Source: JAJYKC01 sp035545735 (GTDB taxonomy: Bacteria > Acidobacteriota > Terriglobia > Bryobacterales > Bryobacteraceae). Taken from it: a DNA stretch of 64,000 nt. Below the pieces are notes generated by a model. That model had not been told where the DNA came from and made no database searches. It saw only the letters and a list, made by a program, of their open reading frames with translations. Each line of letters opens with the position of its first letter. Within the stretch, counting starts at the first letter, position 1. The stretch covers positions 1 through 64,000 of the forward strand of contig DASZXS010000040.1 of assembly GCA_035545735.1 (NCBI GenBank), written 5' to 3'. Positions 61,321-64,000 of this stretch are shown here, one piece after another. A program made the translations under genes and the position numbers.

Positions 61321-62654
61321 TTCGCGACGCCGGCTTCGCTGTTCCGTCGTTCACCGTGCCCGTCATCGCCGCGCCGGACGTGTGCGTCGTTGGCGGCGGG
61401 GCGGCGGGCGTTGCGGCGGCAGTCGGCGCGGCTCGCTGCGGCATGTCGGTGCTCCTGATCGAGCGGTACGGTTTCTGCGGAGGCGCAACGGTCGCCGGGC
61501 TCAGTGGCACTATCTGTGGGCTCTACAGCAGCGGCGAGCGGCCCGAGCAGATCGTTTTCGGTTTTGCCGGTGAGTTTTGCGACCGCCTGCGCGCGCGCGG
61601 CGGAGTGGCTTCCTCCGTCCCGTTCGGACGGACCCGCCTGCTGCCGCACGACAGTTTCACCTGGAAGGAAACCGCCGATTCCCTGCTCGCCGCCGCGGGC
61701 GTCGAAGTTCTGTTCCACACCAACTTCGTCCGCGCGTACACCGGCGATGCCGGAGAAGTACGGACGCTGCTTCTTCGCGCGATGGAAGGCCTGGTCGCGG
61801 TTCAGCCGCGCGCGGTGGTCGACGCATCCGGCGATGCCGAGGTCGTCGCCGGCGCGGGCCTTCCCGCCACGTTCGGCAAGGACGGCGTGGTGCAGACTCC
61901 GACCATGGTGTTTCGTGCCGGCGGAGTGGACATGCCGGTCTTTCTCGGGCTGGATCCGCGCGAAATCAACATGCGGGTCGCCCGGGCGCACGCCGCCGGG
62001 AAATATGACCTGCCTCGCCACCACGTTTACCTCTTCCCGATGCCGATGGGCCGGGAAGTGCTTTGCAACATGACCCGCATTACCTATCCGGACGGTTCCG
62101 TGCCTTGCGGAATTTCGAGCGCCGGCATCAGCTTTGCGGAACAGGAAGGCCGCCGGCAGGCGCGCCGCTACGCATCATTTCTCAAAGAGTGTGTGCCCGG
62201 CTTTGAGAATTCTTATCTCGTCGAGACGGGCGCGCAGGTGGGCATCCGCCAATCCCGTTCGATCGCGGCCAGGCTTCGTCTGAGCAACCAGGATGTGCTG
62301 GAGGGCAGAAAGCATCCCGGAGCCGCTACGTTTTCCGCCTGGCCCATCGAGTGCCACTCGTCCGCCGGGCTAACGATTTCCTACCTTGAAGGCGATGCCT
62401 ACGACATACCCTTTGAAACATTGATACCGGCCGGTTCCATTAACCTTCTCGCCGCCGGAAGGTGCCTTTGTGCAGAGCACGAGGCGCTTGCCTCGGCGCG
62501 CGTAACAGCCCAATGTTTTGGAATGGGCTACGCAGCGGGCGCCGCATGCGGCCTGATGCGGAAAGAAAATCTGAAGGCGGATGCGCTGACGGGCGAAATG
62601 GTGGCCTACTGGATGCGGCGGAACGGCCTCAAAACCACCGGAGAAGCGGAATGA
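61317..62654 (+). CDS. FAD-dependent oxidoreductase (PF12831-type)
   Basis: The 445-residue protein has an N-terminal Rossmann fold (PDVCVVGGGAAGVAAAVGAARCGMSVLLIERYGFCGGATVAGLSGTICG), as in the FAD_oxidored family. Further segments are VVDASGDAEVVAGAGLP and LLAAGRCLCAEHEALASARVTAQCFGMGYAAGAAC. The substrate is unknown; in sugar-acid clusters it could oxidise a hydroxyl group. The TTG start (61317) is supported by a strong ribosome site and overlaps the MFS stop; the stop overlaps the IlvD-like start as ATGA. Confidence 0.9.
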   Translation: MIRDAGFAVPSFTVPVIAAPDVCVVGGGAAGVAAAVGAARCGMSVLLIERYGFCGGATVAGLSGTICGLYSSGERPEQIVFGFAGEFCDRLRARGGVASSVPFGRTRLLPHDSFTWKETADSLLAAAGVEVLFHTNFVRAYTGDAGEVRTLLLRAMEGLVAVQPRAVVDASGDAEVVAGAGLPATFGKDGVVQTPTMVFRAGGVDMPVFLGLDPREINMRVARAHAAGKYDLPRHHVYLFPMPMGREVLCNMTRITYPDGSVPCGISSAGISFAEQEGRRQARRYASFLKECVPGFENSYLVETGAQVGIRQSRSIAARLRLSNQDVLEGRKHPGAATFSAWPIECHSSAGLTISYLEGDAYDIPFETLIPAGSINLLAAGRCLCAEHEALASARVTAQCFGMGYAAGAACGLMRKENLKADALTGEMVAYWMRRNGLKTTGEAE

Positions 62655-64000
62655 AACTTCGCAGCAATTTCGAGCGCGGCAGCACGCGCTGGGCAGTCCG
62701 CCGTGCGCAATGGATCGCCATGGGAATTCCCGAGGATGATTTTGAAAAGCCCAAAATCGCTGTCGTGAATTCTTCCTCGTCGCTTTCGGTGTGCTACAGC
62801 CACCTGGACGAAGTCTCGCGCGTGGTGCGGCAAAGCATCCGGGAGAGCGGCGGACTTCCGTTCGAAATACGCACGGCAGCGCCATCGGACTTTATCACGT
62901 CCGCCGGGCTCAAGGCGAGATACCTGCTTCCAACCCGCGACCTGGTGGTTAACGATATCGAGGTGCAGGTGGAAGGAGCATGCCTGGATGGGATGGTTCT
63001 TCTCTCCTCTTGCGACAAGACTACGCCCGCACACCTGATGGCGGCGGCCCGGCTGAACATCCCTTCCATCGTCGTTCCCTGCGGCTATCAATTGGGCGGC
63101 CAGTGCGGCGGCCGCGACGTGGATATTGAGGAAGTCTACAAGGCTGTCGGCGCGGTAGGCAACGGGAGCATGACCGTCGAGGAGCTGGAGGATTGGACCC
63201 GCATCGCGATCCAGGGCCCCGGAGTTTGCGCCGGATTGGCGACGGCGAATTCAATGCACATCATGGCCGAGGCCTTGGGGATGACGCTCGCGGGCGCGGC
63301 TCCCGTCCGTGCCGGCAGCCCGCGGTTATTTGACGCGGCGCGCCGCGCGGCCGCGCGTATTGTGGCGCTCGCCGGGCAGGAGCTCTTACCGCGCGATATA
63401 CTGACGCGCCGCGCGTTTTCTAACGCCATTTCGGTCGCCGTGGCGATCGGGGCATCCGTGAATGTGGTTCGCCACCTCGCCGCGACGGCGACGGAGGCCG
63501 GACTCGATCTGGATGTCATTTCCATGATCGAGGAAGCCGCCGCGCATATCCCGCAGATTACTCGAATTAAACCGAACGGGCCGGACCGCATCGAGCACCT
63601 GGACGCCGCGGGCGGCGCACGCGCGATTCTCCAGCAGCTTCGCTCGCGCCTGGATTTGCAGGCCCTCACCGTGGAGGGTAGAACTCTGGGGGAAGCTCTC
63701 GATGCCGGGGCCGCTCTGGACGCCGCGGTCGTTCGTCCCTTGGATCACCCGTTTACGGACGCTCCAGGCCTGGTGGTTCTGCGCGGGAATCTGGCGCCCG
63801 ACGGAGCGCTCGTGAAGGTGGCCGCCGTACCCGGCGCAATCTCGCGTTTCTCCGGCCCGGCGCGCATCTTCGAAGATGAGGATGAGGCCCTCCGGTCCCT
63901 GGGACAGGGCGGCATCCATCCGGGTGACGTCGTGGTTCTCAGGATGATGGGCCCGGTGGGCGGGCCGGGCACCGTGTTCGCGTGCAGTTTCATGGCGGCG
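62651..64000 (+). CDS. IlvD/Edd family dehydratase (3' end beyond the window)
   Basis: The first 450 residues are visible; the gene runs off the window. Iron-sulfur cysteines sit at Cys48 (VNSSSSLSVCYSHL), Cys121 (SSCDKTTPAH) and Cys193 (GPGVCAGLATANSM), spaced as in [2Fe-2S] sugar-acid or dihydroxy-acid dehydratases. The context, with DapA-family, SDR and transporter genes, suggests a sugar-acid dehydratase (arabinonate/xylonate type) rather than branched-chain amino acid synthesis (inferred). ATG 62651 overlaps the previous stop as ATGA. Confidence 0.9.
   Translation, partial: MKLRSNFERGSTRWAVRRAQWIAMGIPEDDFEKPKIAVVNSSSSLSVCYSHLDEVSRVVRQSIRESGGLPFEIRTAAPSDFITSAGLKARYLLPTRDLVVNDIEVQVEGACLDGMVLLSSCDKTTPAHLMAAARLNIPSIVVPCGYQLGGQCGGRDVDIEEVYKAVGAVGNGSMTVEELEDWTRIAIQGPGVCAGLATANSMHIMAEALGMTLAGAAPVRAGSPRLFDAARRAAARIVALAGQELLPRDILTRRAFSNAISVAVAIGASVNVVRHLAATATEAGLDLDVISMIEEAAAHIPQITRIKPNGPDRIEHLDAAGGARAILQQLRSRLDLQALTVEGRTLGEALDAGAALDAAVVRPLDHPFTDAPGLVVLRGNLAPDGALVKVAAVPGAISRFSGPARIFEDEDEALRSLGQGGIHPGDVVVLRMMGPVGGPGTVFACSFMAA

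Noticed and set aside
62651..64000. Assigning the IlvD/Edd gene to branched-chain amino acid synthesis (ilvD)
   Set aside because: The cysteine pattern fits the whole family, and the operon of sugar-acid type genes points away from amino acid synthesis. The product name is left general.
1..64000. CRISPR arrays, insertion sequences, prophage genes and attachment sites
   Set aside because: I saw no regularly spaced repeats, transposase or integrase motifs, or phage structural genes. The only tandem repeat is inside the FecR-type coding sequence.

Overview
This 64 kb window looks like chromosome of an Acidobacteriota member of the Bryobacterales/Solibacter kind. This is inferred from the GC-rich sequence, the very tight gene packing (no gap over about 220 bp), and the gene mix: many secreted proteins, a DUF1080 protein, GH172 and GH2 glycosidases, LarA-like, S9 peptidase, matrixin and FecR proteins. 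I see no insertion sequence, prophage, CRISPR array or rRNA. One tRNA-Val(CAC) lies at the left edge.

Layout. 0.1-9 kb: tRNA, MOSC protein, a translationally coupled pair (unknown secreted protein and alkaline-phosphatase-superfamily protein), an alpha/beta hydrolase and an acyl-CoA synthetase. 9-17 kb: secreted S9 peptidase, MarR regulator with a large inverted repeat over its start codon, ClC chloride channel, glycerol kinase, DUF1080 protein, AraC regulator. 17-30 kb: secreted protein plus histidine ammonia-lyase, a FecR-type repeat protein with its terminator, an Nramp-UspA fusion, a matrixin protease, a LarA-like protein, a ROK regulator with a NagC/Mlc-like operator, GDPD and a peptidyl-prolyl isomerase. 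31-41 kb: CsbD, SGNH esterase, BON protein, DinB and PNPOx proteins, a TPR-octaheme cytochrome, a serine hydrolase, a stand-alone deaminase-fold protein, MFS and CutA. 41-46.5 kb: FtsB-like protein, then a nucleoside salvage operon (pyrimidine-nucleoside phosphorylase, NupC-type transporter, purine-nucleoside phosphorylase, MFS).

46.5-64 kb is the most interesting part. It is a large catabolic cluster that fits non-phosphorylative sugar-acid degradation: GH2 and GH172 glycosidases, an enolase-superfamily acid-sugar dehydratase, an IlvD/Edd-type dehydratase, an MBL-fold hydrolase, an SDR dehydrogenase, a FAD oxidoreductase, three DapA-family proteins (one lacking both the Schiff-base lysine and the tyrosine), and SSS and MFS transporters. 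An IclR regulator sits in the middle. Four promoter regions carry the palindrome CGGAA-N4-TTCCG. At three of them it lies exactly 30 bp upstream of the -10 element, which in turn lies exactly 7 bp before the ATG, so the transcripts are predicted to be leaderless. A degenerate fifth copy precedes the SSS-DapA operon. I interpret this as one IclR regulon of four or five operons. The substrate cannot be read from the sequence.
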